64,000 bases of DNA from Clostridia bacterium. GTDB lineage: Bacteria; Bacillota; Clostridia; Oscillospirales; CAG-272. Where the stretch lies: positions 1 through 64,000 of the forward strand of contig JAFTRA010000026.1 of NCBI GenBank assembly GCA_017462485.1, written 5' to 3'. A program made the position numbers and the translations under genes. Positions 8,046-17,000 of the stretch are shown here, piece by piece (position 1 is the first letter of the stretch; each line of letters opens with the position of its first letter). The notes under the pieces are model-generated. The model ran no database searches, was not told where the DNA came from, and saw only the letters and a list, made by a program, of their open reading frames with translations.

Positions 8046-8394
8046 TTTTACCCTCGTCCTTACTGTGAATTTCCTCGAGGAGTCTCGCAATCTTCGCACC
8101 GTGCTCTATCGAGCCGTCTTTAACGAAGTTAAGCTCGGGGGTTATACGCAAATTTAGGGTAGTCGCAAGATGATGACGGAGCATACCCGTGCATTTTTTG
8201 AGTCCTTTTCCCGCCTCGTCGCTGTCTCCTATGCAGGAGAAATATACGGTTGCATATTTAAGGTCGGGCGCAACCTCGGCACGAGTTATGCTCACAAAAT
8301 TGTTTATAACCATCGGCTCTCTTACCTCGCCTATCGCTATCGCAAGCTCCTCGGCTACCGCATCGTTTATTCTTCCTCTTCTGTATTTTGCCAT
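8038..8394 (-). CDS. rbfA: Ribosome-binding factor A
   Basis: A 118-residue KH-like protein that helps mature the 30S subunit and 16S rRNA 5' end, important in the cold. It has the family pattern: RINDAVAEELAIAIGEV near the start, the VSITRAEVAPDLKYATVYFS strand pair (about 32-51) and the closing LRITPELNFVKDGSIEHGAKIARLLEEI. ATG after AAGGATGGAAAA. It overlaps nrnA, but the usual upstream partners nusA-infB are absent here; instead murI lies 20 bases upstream, so the block has been rearranged. Confidence 0.93.
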   Translation of the reverse strand: MAKYRRGRINDAVAEELAIAIGEVREPMVINNFVSITRAEVAPDLKYATVYFSCIGDSDEAGKGLKKCTGMLRHHLATTLNLRITPELNFVKDGSIEHGAKIARLLEEIHSKDEGKNG

Positions 8395-8414
8395 TTTTCC
8401 ATCCTTTCGATAGC

Positions 8415-9098
8415 CTACGAAAGATACACAGTAGTTCCCCCGCCATAGCTATCCGTTATTTTTGCTATTTCCTCAGCGCCGACTACCGCTGAATTAACGG
8501 TTGCCACGCCAAGTATATTTTGAATCTCCCTCTCGAAATACGCAAAATGCGTACACCCTAAAATAAGAGTGTCTATACCGTATTTACGGAAGGGATTTAT
8601 TGTTTTCTCTATTATCTGCCTTGCCCCTTTAGTAAGGCTTCCGTCACGCTCTCCGCTCTCCGCCAGCGTTACAAGCTCCGGCGCCGCCACGGCGCACACT
8701 GCGGCATCGGGAGATATAGCGTGCAACGCCTTAACGAACGCAAGACTTTTTTTCGTCGCTTCTGTTGATAAAATTCCAATTCTTTTCGTCCTTGTGATGA
8801 GCGCCGCCCGTCTTGCCGTAGGCTCGATTATTGGTACGGCAACTTTTTTATGCTCGGACGATAGCTTACCGTAAACCGTGCTTGCCGTACAGCAGGCAAT
8901 AAGGATTTTTTCAGCCCCTGCGCATATAAGCCTTTCCATATCGCCGGTAACAAGTCTTATCAGCTCATCCTCGGTTTTAGTTCCGTAAGGCGCGTTTTCA
9001 GTGTCTGCAAGAAACACTATATCCGCATCCGGTTTTAGACGTCTTAACTTGGAAAGAGCAAAAAGTCCGCCCTTGCCGCTGTCGAACACGCCTATCAC
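8415..9098 (-). CDS. murI: Glutamate racemase
   Basis: A 227-residue racemase supplying D-glutamate for peptidoglycan. It shows IGVFDSGKGGLFALSKLR at the N-terminus, ENAPYGTKTEDEL, the first catalytic Cys in KILIACCTASTV (about 64-75) and the second in LILGCTHFAYFE. It is shorter than most family members (about 255-270), but both catalytic Cys and the Asp-Ser of the first loop are present. The start is GTG, inside the ddl stop (GTGA overlap), so translation is probably coupled to ddl. Pairing of murI and ddl puts both D-amino-acid supply steps in one unit. Confidence 0.9.
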   Translation of the reverse strand: MIGVFDSGKGGLFALSKLRRLKPDADIVFLADTENAPYGTKTEDELIRLVTGDMERLICAGAEKILIACCTASTVYGKLSSEHKKVAVPIIEPTARRAALITRTKRIGILSTEATKKSLAFVKALHAISPDAAVCAVAAPELVTLAESGERDGSLTKGARQIIEKTINPFRKYGIDTLILGCTHFAYFEREIQNILGVATVNSAVVGAEEIAKITDSYGGGTTVYLS

Positions 9099-10150
9099 AA
9101 AACCGCCGCTCTGACAAGCTCCTCAAACGAAAATCCCATCTCGTTTAACATTGCCGCATAAAGACTGCCCGACGTCATACCGGGAAACGTGTTCACCTCG
9201 TTGAAATATATCTTTCCCGATGGGAGCAAAAAGTAGTCGAACCTCGCAACGTGCCTTACCGAAAACGCACGCGCAAGCGCCTTAGTTTTTAAGATTATCT
9301 CTCGTCGAACGTCTTCATTAAGGTCAGCTTTTGGCATAAGAGCAATCTTTTCGCTCTCACCGTACTTAAGCTCATAATCGTAAAGCTCACCGCCTGACAC
9401 CACCTCTCCCGGCAGAGATACAATCTCTCTTTCGGTATCAGCATAGTATGCGCATTCAATCTCTCTTTTATTGAGAAGAGCAGGCTCAACCAACACTCTT
9501 TCGGCAACGCAAAACGCCTTTTCGAGCGAATTTGTAAATTCTTCTTTACATTTTGCCAGGGATACACCAACAGAGCTGCCCAGTCGGCACGGTTTAACTA
9601 TCACGGGAAATCCAAAGTCACGAACAGCATTTGCGAGCGTCTCGTCAAAGTCAAAATATCTCTTATCAAGCACGAGTGACGGAAGCGTTTCTACGCCTGC
9701 CTCTCTCGCTACCGCCTTTGAATACGCCTTGTCACAGCAAAGCGCTCCCGTCAGCGTGTCAGCCCCAAAAAGCTCTATTCCCGCTGACTCAAAAAGCCCC
9801 TGAACCCTGCCGTCCTCTCCGAAATCTCCGTGAAGAAGCGGGATGGCGCGGCTTATAGGTATTATTCCCCCATCTGTGTAAAAGCCGGAATTGCCCCTAA
9901 GCCTTATGGGAAACGAAGGCGTAAGCTCGTTTTCGGGAAGCGGCGCTGAAATATCCGCAATTTTTGGTATATCCCCAAGATAAACGAAGAAATCACCGTC
10001 TTTGTTAATATAAACGGGCAAGAGCCCAAGTCCGATACGCTCGGCGGTTAGAATAAAATTTGCCGCGCCCATTCTCGAAACGTCGTGCTCATAACCTTTA
10101 CCGCCAAAAACGAGTGCTGTGTAGCTTGCATTTTTATTAATTTCTTTCAC
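9095..10150 (-). CDS. ddl: D-alanine-D-alanine ligase
   Basis: A 351-residue ATP-grasp ligase forming the D-Ala-D-Ala end of the peptidoglycan stem. Landmarks are ALVFGGKGYEHDVS (about 12-25), LHGDFGEDGRVQGLFE (about 108-123), the ATP-grasp segment PVIVKPCRLGSSVGVSLAK and the metal-binding YFNEVNTFPGMTSGSLYAAM near the end. Two variable segments make it slightly insert-bearing relative to the short DdlB type. The start is GTG with a strong GAGGTGATTTT site. It overlaps murI by four bases. Confidence 0.94.
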   Translation of the reverse strand: MKEINKNASYTALVFGGKGYEHDVSRMGAANFILTAERIGLGLLPVYINKDGDFFVYLGDIPKIADISAPLPENELTPSFPIRLRGNSGFYTDGGIIPISRAIPLLHGDFGEDGRVQGLFESAGIELFGADTLTGALCCDKAYSKAVAREAGVETLPSLVLDKRYFDFDETLANAVRDFGFPVIVKPCRLGSSVGVSLAKCKEEFTNSLEKAFCVAERVLVEPALLNKREIECAYYADTEREIVSLPGEVVSGGELYDYELKYGESEKIALMPKADLNEDVRREIILKTKALARAFSVRHVARFDYFLLPSGKIYFNEVNTFPGMTSGSLYAAMLNEMGFSFEELVRAAVL

Positions 10151-10220
10151 AAAATCACCTCATACGAAATATATGAAGCGCTTTGCTTTTGGGTTACCGC
10201 CGCCTTGTATTACATACGTT

Positions 10221-10268
10221 AGCCGTAAGACTGTTAGTCCGATTCTCTTACGGCTGGCCGTAAGAGAA
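10221..10268. repeat. Nested inverted repeat in the prmC-ddl spacer
   Basis: TTCTCTTACGGC (10243-10254) and GCCGTAAGAGAA (10257-10268) form a tight 12-bp palindrome; an extra AGCCGTAAGA at 10221-10230 can pair with the left arm instead. The alternative pairing suggests an attenuator or processing site in the leftward operon, but no T-run follows on the minus strand. Confidence 0.45.
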
Positions 10269-10271
10269 AAA

Positions 10272-11084
10272 TCAATTGCTTTTTCTCAATACCGCAACCC
10301 TATCATTCCCCGAAAAATCGGGTATAATTTCACACGTCATAAGGTTTTCCTCGGCAATTTTCCGTAGAGACTCACCCTGGTCGTAGCCGATTTCATAAGC
10401 GATAAAGCCGCCTGCCGTTATTCTGTCTTTATACCTTGCGGTAAAGCTTCTGTAAAAATCGCAGCCGTCACTGCCGCCGAGAAAAGCCATTTTCGGCTCG
10501 TGGAAGATTTCCTCGTCGAGTTCTCCGTAAACCGAGTCCTTAACGTATGGCGGGTTTGACAGTACGGCAAAGTATTCTCCGTCTACCGTATTCATAAGAG
10601 CGTCTGTTACTACGAACTCCGCGCGGTCAATGACGCCGTTTCTCTCGGCATTTCTACGCGATAGCTCTATTGCCGCCTCGGATATATCAACCAGAACAGC
10701 GTTCGTGCCGAGCGTATTCTTTAAAGCCGAGATTCCGACGCAGCCGCTTCCCGTACATAAGTCGAGAAAACGCGCGCCCGATGGCAAATTTTTCACGGCA
10801 AAGTCAACGAGAATTTCGGTATCCTGACGAGGAATAAGGCAATTTTCATTAACCTCGTACTCCTCGTTATAGAAATAGGCTTTGCCTATAATATACTGCA
10901 AGGGCCTGCGTGATGCCCTATCTTCTATTGCCGAAATTATTATTTCATCTTTTATTTCGACGTCGGAAAAAATCATCCGAGCCTTATCTATACCGCCAAG
11001 ATCGGAGAAAATCTCCATAGCATCGTGCTTTGCATTCGGTATTCCCGCTTCGACAAGTCTTTTTATTGCTTCCGAAAGCTTCAT
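10272..11084 (-). CDS. prmC: Release factor glutamine methyltransferase PrmC
   Basis: A 270-residue SAM-dependent methyltransferase that modifies the GGQ glutamine of release factors 1 and 2. The N-terminal helical domain holds the substrate-binding PLQYIIGKAYFYNEEYEV region; the Rossmann domain has FLDLCTGSGCVGISAL (SAM-binding motif I, about 101-116) and the catalytic AVLSNPPYV (NPPY, about 170-178). It overlaps the stop of DUF1385 by ATGA. The usual neighbour prfA is not in the window. Confidence 0.94.
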   Translation of the reverse strand: MKLSEAIKRLVEAGIPNAKHDAMEIFSDLGGIDKARMIFSDVEIKDEIIISAIEDRASRRPLQYIIGKAYFYNEEYEVNENCLIPRQDTEILVDFAVKNLPSGARFLDLCTGSGCVGISALKNTLGTNAVLVDISEAAIELSRRNAERNGVIDRAEFVVTDALMNTVDGEYFAVLSNPPYVKDSVYGELDEEIFHEPKMAFLGGSDGCDFYRSFTARYKDRITAGGFIAYEIGYDQGESLRKIAEENLMTCEIIPDFSGNDRVAVLRKSN

Positions 11085-12301
11085 TCTTCGCTGCCTTGCG
11101 TGTTCTCTGCTACTTCCGAAGCAACGTTAGTTTCGCTGGCGGACTCTTCCGCTGCAGTGTCGATAGCAGAGGAAACGTTTGCCGCCTCTATGTTTTCACG
11201 GCTTGTCTCGGTAGCCGCTTCAGAGCTATCATCTGCCGCTGTTTCTACCTCTTCTGCGCCGGTGTCGGTCACTTCAGCGCTATCTTCGTGCTTTTCCCAC
11301 GCACGAGCCTTGTAGAACTCCATAAACTCGGGATACTCGTCACGAAGAGCGCACTTGGTGGAAACTATCGCAACCTCGAGCATATCATCGGTGGGCTCTT
11401 TTGTCGTAAGACGCTGCACCCAAAGTCCCGGAGCGGATAGAATCCGAACGAAGACGTTATCGTGCTTGCCTGCGTACATAATGAACTCATATCCAACGCC
11501 CATTATAAGCGGAAGTATGAGAAGTCTTATGCCAGTGTAAGCCCATTTATTGAGCCCGGGCGCAATAGCGTAAACTACAAGTCCCGCAACAATGCCGAGA
11601 AGTATCATAAAGAACATAAAGCTCGTTCCGCAACGAGGGTGGAAGCGAGTATGCTTCTTTGCGTTTTCGGGAGTAAGCTCGTCACCCGACTCGAAGCAAG
11701 CTATCGTCTTATGCTCCGCACCGTGATACATAAAGGTACGCTTGATGTCCTTCATAAAGGTCACAAGCCAGAGATAAAGCAGGAAAATTCCCATTTTGAG
11801 AACACCCTCGATAACCTTTTGCCAAGCGCCGAGCGTAACGTCGAAGAGGCGAACGAACAGACTGTTTATAAGGTCTGCCACGAATATCGGCAAGAACATA
11901 AACAAGAAGAGCGAGAGAGCCAAGCCAAGCACTACTCCGAGCGCCATAATAACAGTAACTATTCCTATGCCGAAATGCTTTTTAAGCCATTTCTCGAACT
12001 TACTCTCCTCGTCCTCTATGCCGAGTGCATCTGCCGATGCGTTAAGCGTTTTAACGCTTAAAATCATCATCTCTACGAAGTTTATGACACCGCGGAGAAT
12101 CGGAATATTAAGTATTTTATGCTTTTTGCGTACCGAGACGAACTTGTGGTCGGTAACAACAAGACTTCCGTCTTCCTTACGGCAGGTGGTGACCGTTTTT
12201 TCCCCCGCCTTCATCATTACGCCCTCAAGAACAGCCTGACCGCCAACCTTACCAAGACGGCAGCACTGCACCTCGGAGCATTCGTTTTTGTTTTGTTTCA
12301 T
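11081..12301 (-). CDS. DUF1385 membrane protein with acidic tail
   Basis: A 406-residue DUF1385 (YqhQ-type) integral membrane protein. The family core spans about 1-320: GKVGGQAVLEGVMMKAGEKT near the start, membrane segments at about 105-135, 160-185 and 225-265, and the conserved MYHGAEHKTIACFESG and HPRCGTSFMFFM motifs between them. After about residue 320 there is an unusual tail of roughly 80 residues almost entirely Ala, Glu, Ser, Thr and Asp. Function of the family is not known; it is very often next to prmC in Clostridia, as here (ATGA overlap). The acidic tail is beyond the usual family length. Confidence 0.88.
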   Translation of the reverse strand: MKQNKNECSEVQCCRLGKVGGQAVLEGVMMKAGEKTVTTCRKEDGSLVVTDHKFVSVRKKHKILNIPILRGVINFVEMMILSVKTLNASADALGIEDEESKFEKWLKKHFGIGIVTVIMALGVVLGLALSLFLFMFLPIFVADLINSLFVRLFDVTLGAWQKVIEGVLKMGIFLLYLWLVTFMKDIKRTFMYHGAEHKTIACFESGDELTPENAKKHTRFHPRCGTSFMFFMILLGIVAGLVVYAIAPGLNKWAYTGIRLLILPLIMGVGYEFIMYAGKHDNVFVRILSAPGLWVQRLTTKEPTDDMLEVAIVSTKCALRDEYPEFMEFYKARAWEKHEDSAEVTDTGAEEVETAADDSSEAATETSRENIEAANVSSAIDTAAEESASETNVASEVAENTQGSEE

Positions 12302-12367
12302 TTTTTTGCCTTTCTGGTGTTGCTAATTGTTGCTGATTTTAACAAAGTCGAAATTAGGTTTCATTGT

Positions 12368-12396
12368 ATTATACCATATATTCAAGCAAAAATAAA
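12368..12396 (-). promoter_or_regulatory. Promoter of the DUF1385-prmC block
   Basis: On the minus strand TTTATT (plus 12391-12396), 17 bases, then TATAAT (plus 12368-12373). It closely resembles the hpf promoter at 35708-35736, sharing TTTATTTTTGC and ATATGGTATAAT. Confidence 0.5.
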
Positions 12397-12475
12397 TACT
12401 TTTTTTAAAAAAAATAAAAGATTTTAATGCGGCGTGTGATTTTACCGCATTTCCGAAGACTTTACCAAAATTTGA

Positions 12476-12504
12476 TTGACCAATGCCAAAAAATGTGTTA
12501 AAAT
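12476..12504 (+). promoter_or_regulatory. manA promoter
   Basis: TTGACC (12476-12481), 17-base spacer, TAAAAT (12499-12504), 32 bases before the manA ATG. Confidence 0.65.
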
Positions 12505-12535
12505 CTTTTCATAAAAGAGAAAGGGAGTGTGAAAA

Positions 12536-13489
12536 ATGGAAAAAATTTATAAGCTGACCCCTGCCCTCTTCGCAAACCTATGGGGCGGAAACAAGCTTCG
12601 CGGCTACGGAAAGGAAAGCGACGATGACAGAATAGGAGAAAGCTGGGAGCTTTCGTTCGTTAAGGGCGCAGAAGCAAAACTCTGTGACGGAAGAGCGGTT
12701 ACGGAAGTCTTTTCCAAATCGGATTTTGGAAAAAACGCGGAAAAATTCGAGTTTTTCCCTACTCTTACGAAATTTATCGACGCAAGAGAAAAGCTCTCGG
12801 TACAGGTTCACCCGAGCGACGAGTATGCCCTTAAGAACGAGGGACAGTACGGAAAGAGCGAAATGTGGTACGTCGTAGAGGCCGACGAAGGCGCAGGGCT
12901 CTACGTAGGACTCAACCGCGAGTGCGACAAGGAAGAGCTTGCCGCCGCCATAGCTGACGGAAGCGTTGAAAAGCTCCTATCCTTCAAGGAAGTCAAGCCC
13001 GGTGACGTCTTCTTTATTCCTGCGGGGACTATCCACGCAATATGCGGGGGCGTGTTAATTTACGAAATCCAGCAGAACAGCACTCTGACGTATAGACTTT
13101 ACGACTATATGCGTCGCGACAAAGACGGAAATCTACGAGAACTCCATGTAAAAAAGGCTATGAAAGTGCTGAAATCTGACGTGTATAACCCGCCGAAATT
13201 TGACACGGGGGCGTGTGACTGCGGCAAAATCCTAGGAAAGTGCGAATACTTTACCACCAAGGAATACGCAGTCTCAAATAGGAAAAGCGTAAAGATATCC
13301 GTAAACGGTGACTCCTTCAAAGCAATTACAGTAGTCAAGGGCGAGGGCGTGTTAAGTTTTACAGATAACAACGCCGGTCTCTCTTCTCTCCCGCTCTCTC
13401 TCGGTGATACGTACTTTGCACCTGCAAATAACGAGGGCTTTGAATTTACTATATCGGGAAACCTGACAGTTATATCCGTTGAGGTCTGA
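12536..13489 (+). CDS. manA: Class I mannose-6-phosphate isomerase
   Basis: A 317-residue zinc-dependent cupin isomerase interconverting mannose-6-phosphate and fructose-6-phosphate. Zinc ligands and active site are visible: KLSVQVHPSDEYAL (about 88-101), QYGKSEMWYVVEAD (the Glu ligand) and FFIPAGTIHAICGGVLIYEI (about 160-179) with the second His. It is of the short Bacillus-type length (about 315). ATG after AAAGGGAGTG. It is a single-gene unit with its own promoter and, after a hairpin array, a terminator at 13707. Confidence 0.93.
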   Translation: MEKIYKLTPALFANLWGGNKLRGYGKESDDDRIGESWELSFVKGAEAKLCDGRAVTEVFSKSDFGKNAEKFEFFPTLTKFIDAREKLSVQVHPSDEYALKNEGQYGKSEMWYVVEADEGAGLYVGLNRECDKEELAAAIADGSVEKLLSFKEVKPGDVFFIPAGTIHAICGGVLIYEIQQNSTLTYRLYDYMRRDKDGNLRELHVKKAMKVLKSDVYNPPKFDTGACDCGKILGKCEYFTTKEYAVSNRKSVKISVNGDSFKAITVVKGEGVLSFTDNNAGLSSLPLSLGDTYFAPANNEGFEFTISGNLTVISVEV

Positions 13490-13490
13490 T

Positions 13491-13650
13491 AGCCTTCTCA
13501 CGTTCGCAGAGCGAACATATCTCTATTTGCCGTAGCAAATAATATCGCTGCTTGCAAAAAAGCAAGCAATATCGCATTGACGCAGTTGCGTCAATATATC
13601 GCTTTTTGCGACAGCAAAAACCATTACTTCTCCTGTCTGAGAAGGCTTTT
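13491..13650. repeat. Hairpin array with ATATCGC linkers, bounded by inverted ends
   Basis: The 157-base unit begins AGCCTTCTCA and ends TGAGAAGGCT, exact inverse complements. Inside are four unrelated hairpins: GTTCGC/GCGAAC, ATTTGC/GCAAAT, GCTTGC/GCAAGC and TTGACGC/GCGTCAA, then TTTTTGC/GCAAAAA; between them the linker is always close to ATATCGC or ATATCTC. The outer pair plus the following TTTT could act as a terminator. A second TTCTCACGTTTGG start with one hairpin occurs at 13762-13810. Confidence 0.7.
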
Positions 13651-13706
13651 TCGAGGTTTAACCACACTCTTTACACAAAACCAACCAAATTTTATAAATC
13701 TCACTC

Positions 13707-13740
13707 AAGCCTCCCTTGCGCAAAGGGAGGCTTATTTTTT
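13707..13740 (+). terminator. Terminator after manA
   Basis: AAGCCTCCCTT (13707-13717) pairs with AAGGGAGGCTT (13723-13733), followed by atttttt. Confidence 0.85.
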
Positions 13741-13910
13741 CGATAGTGCTTTGCGTTACATTCTTCTCACGTTTGGAGAGTAAAGCTTTCGTAACAAAGT
13801 TTACTGCATTTTACCAACTATTGTTTGTTTTTAACAAAAATAGGGATATAAACCCGGGATTTTGTACATTTTGAATAAAAACCGTTAAAAAAGACTATTT
13901 ACATTACCAA

Positions 13911-13940
13911 TTTACACCAAAGCCTTTTTCGTGTTATAAT
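13911..13940 (+). promoter_or_regulatory. Promoter of the first giant surface protein
   Basis: TTTACA (13911-13916), 18-base spacer, TATAAT (13935-13940). The promoter is nearly the same as that of the paralogue at 20706-20735: both have CCAATTTACACCA before and TTTCGTG just upstream of the -10. Confidence 0.7.
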
Positions 13941-14009
13941 GAAGTGCACCCTATTTATTATATTATTAAGCAATAAAAATAAAACAAAGCACATAAAGGA
14001 GAAAATAAC

Positions 14010-17000
14010 ATGAAGAAATTTAGCAAAATCCTAGTACTTCTTCTGTCCGTAGCGCTCGTTTGCACGGGACTTATCCTTGCGGTAAGCGCTGATGACGGCA
14101 ACGTCGCAAAAGTCGGTGAAACCGAGTACGCAACTCTCGCGGCGGCGCTTGACGCAGTGACAGAAACAGACTCCGAAGTCACTCTTATAAGAGACGCAAG
14201 CCTTGAGTCATACAGCTTGACGAAAAGCGCGACCGTAAACTTAAACGGCTTTACGCTTTCCTCTTCCCCGGCAGACGGCGACGCTGAATATGCGTTCTAC
14301 CTCAAGGCCGACGGAATTACGCTCGATATAGTCGGTGACGGCGCTATTAAGCTTGACGGTATGCTTGCATACTCCCCAAATAGTGCTAATCTTAACGTTG
14401 CCGGTAAGATGGCAGGTATAGATATCACGCATACAGGCTCTATCAACTCTGCCGTTATCTCCGCATCGGCAGGAAGTTGGACGTTCACAAACGCCAATAT
14501 CGTTGCTACTCCAAATAATGATTACGCGTTTTATATGAAAGATAACAGCACCCCGGCGTTAACCTTCAACGCAGTAACAATTGATACCATCGGCTCTACC
14601 TCTACCGACCAAAACTCCGGCGTTCTTCGTATGAGCAGTAAAGGTAAGCTCAGCATGGATCACTGCACCGTAAAGACAAACGCAGGATTTATCAACTTCC
14701 AGAATAATACGTCCGCAACCGTTGAAGATTACGTAACTATTAAAAACTCTTGGGTAAGCGCAATTGATACCACTAGCGCAAAAACCGGTATTTTCGGCTC
14801 ATACGTTAATATCAACAGCGACATTTACGTAAAGGATTCATATCTTGAAAGCTCCTACCGCGCTCTTATGCTCAAGGGAGACGGCGCAGGAAAGCTTATC
14901 CTTGATAACTCCTATTTCGTAGTAGATAACTGCAACCGCAATGAAGCAACCTCATTCTTTATGCGCTCCGGCGTGATAAGAGTTACAAACGGCAGCGCCA
15001 TTTGCTTCGACGAGAGCGCAGCTGCTGCTAGTAGCAAGGGCTACTTCAATTTCGCTTCAAACTCCGATTCAACGATATATCTCGAAGAGGGCGCAAGAAT
15101 CAATCACAAGACGTTTGCCGTTCTCACCGAGCTTGCGGCAATTGAAGGCACAAGCTATTACAACGCGAAAAACGAAACCTACGTAAAATTCGTCGAGGTT
15201 GACTCCGACGGAAACGAAACCTACGTTACCCCCTCGGCAAGCACGAATTACACCTTCGTTTACGACCCCGTAGGAAACCTCACGGCGCCCTACGTTCTGA
15301 CGAAGATAAGCGACAGCGCTCCCCAGCTTTACACCAAGGACGCTGACGGAAACATAACTGCAAGCAAGGTTAACACAATTGCAGACCACTCCACTCTCTC
15401 CGATTACGTTTACTTCTACCACGACGGCGGAACGAGAACCGGTCAGTATAACCAGTATGAAACGATAAACGGCACAAAATCTTATATATCTCACGGCACA
15501 AAGTATGTAAACGGCAACGCTGCTTACCACTACACGCCCAACGGCAGAGTGGCAGTTTCAAACGGAGTTGACACTCCCATCAACTTCTGGCTTGGTCTTA
15601 CAACAGGTCTTTCCGAAGCCTCTCTCGACCTCTTCGTTTTTGAATTCGACCTCGGCGCAGGCTCGGCTGACGGCTTTGCTCCGGGACACGTTTCCATTCA
15701 CGCGAGAGGAAGCGCCACCGGAGACGGTAATAAAGCCAGACAGTTCTTCCACGTGGCTCAGGACGGAACGGTTACCAACGATACCCTTTCGGACTTTAAG
15801 AGCTATCAGCTTGATACTAACCGCTGGAACAGAGTTTCGGTAGTTATCGAAACCGCCTCCGCTAAAGGAAAGGCTTACGTATTTATTGACGGAAATTACA
15901 TAGGTTACGCTCAAGGCTACGAAAGCGACGGCGCATATCTCTTTGCTCCGAGATACGACTCTACGGTAAATAAGAGAGACTTCATCGGTCCCGTAACACT
16001 CTTCGATAACGTAGGAATAAGAGTTTACGGCGAAGGCAAGAGTGCATACACCGTATCCGGCGAATCCGACGCGAGAGCATATCTCACAAACGGCTGTATG
16101 CCCTGGAACTTTGGCAACACAGTATCCCGCGAGCTTGCCGATATCACCGTCGGCGGTATCGAATATCCCGACGTTAACAGCGCTATAACAGCCGCTTCAG
16201 CTCTCGGCACAGTTCCCCAGATAAACGGTGAAATTTCCAAGGAGCAGACCGTAACCCAGAATTATCAGGTATCAGCAAACGGCTATACCATTCCCCTTTC
16301 GGATTCCTCTTATCCCGCAGACATTAAGACGGACGCCAACGGAAACAACTATTACTACGACTTTAACGAAAGCTACAATCTCACGGTAAAATACAAGTTC
16401 TTCTTTGGAGACCTCAATAAAGCAGAACAGCTTAGCGACCCTGCGTACTGGACCGAGGAGCTTGAATGCGCTATAGGTATGACTCCTTCCGCTATTTACA
16501 ACGGAGAGGAGCTCGAGGATATCCTCGCTGAAAGAGGCTCCGATTACCTCTTCGCGTCTCACATTGGTTGGTCTATGGAAAAGGGCAGCTCTACCGTAGA
16601 TGAAACTCCTCTCAGCCTTGAATTTGCCGAGGCAAATAAGGAAAACACGATCGAATTCTATCCCGTATATAGCGAGCCCTTCTCGAAGGGATATCTTTAC
16701 GTCGTGCTTGACGTGAACGGTGAGTTCCGCTTCGGCTATGATATGAATAAGACGTTGACTATGTATAACTCCGACTGGATGACAAGAGACGTTGGAGTAG
16801 CCGGCGCCGGTACCAACGGCACAGCGGCTCCCAAGCTCGAATACGGCGAGACCTTCGTAGTTCTTAAGGACGACGTATTATCATTCGGAGCAGCCTTTAA
16901 TTCTCCCAGAGCTACCAAGGCGACCGCAGAGGAGCTAGTCTTCAATTTTGACCTCAACGGTCACAGAGTGAAAATCAACCAAAAGGGCAATGGCGGCGAG

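Noticed and set aside
13491..13650. Possible CRISPR-like array of short repeats
   Set aside because: The repeated part is a 7-base linker and the variable parts are perfect hairpins, the reverse of CRISPR logic.
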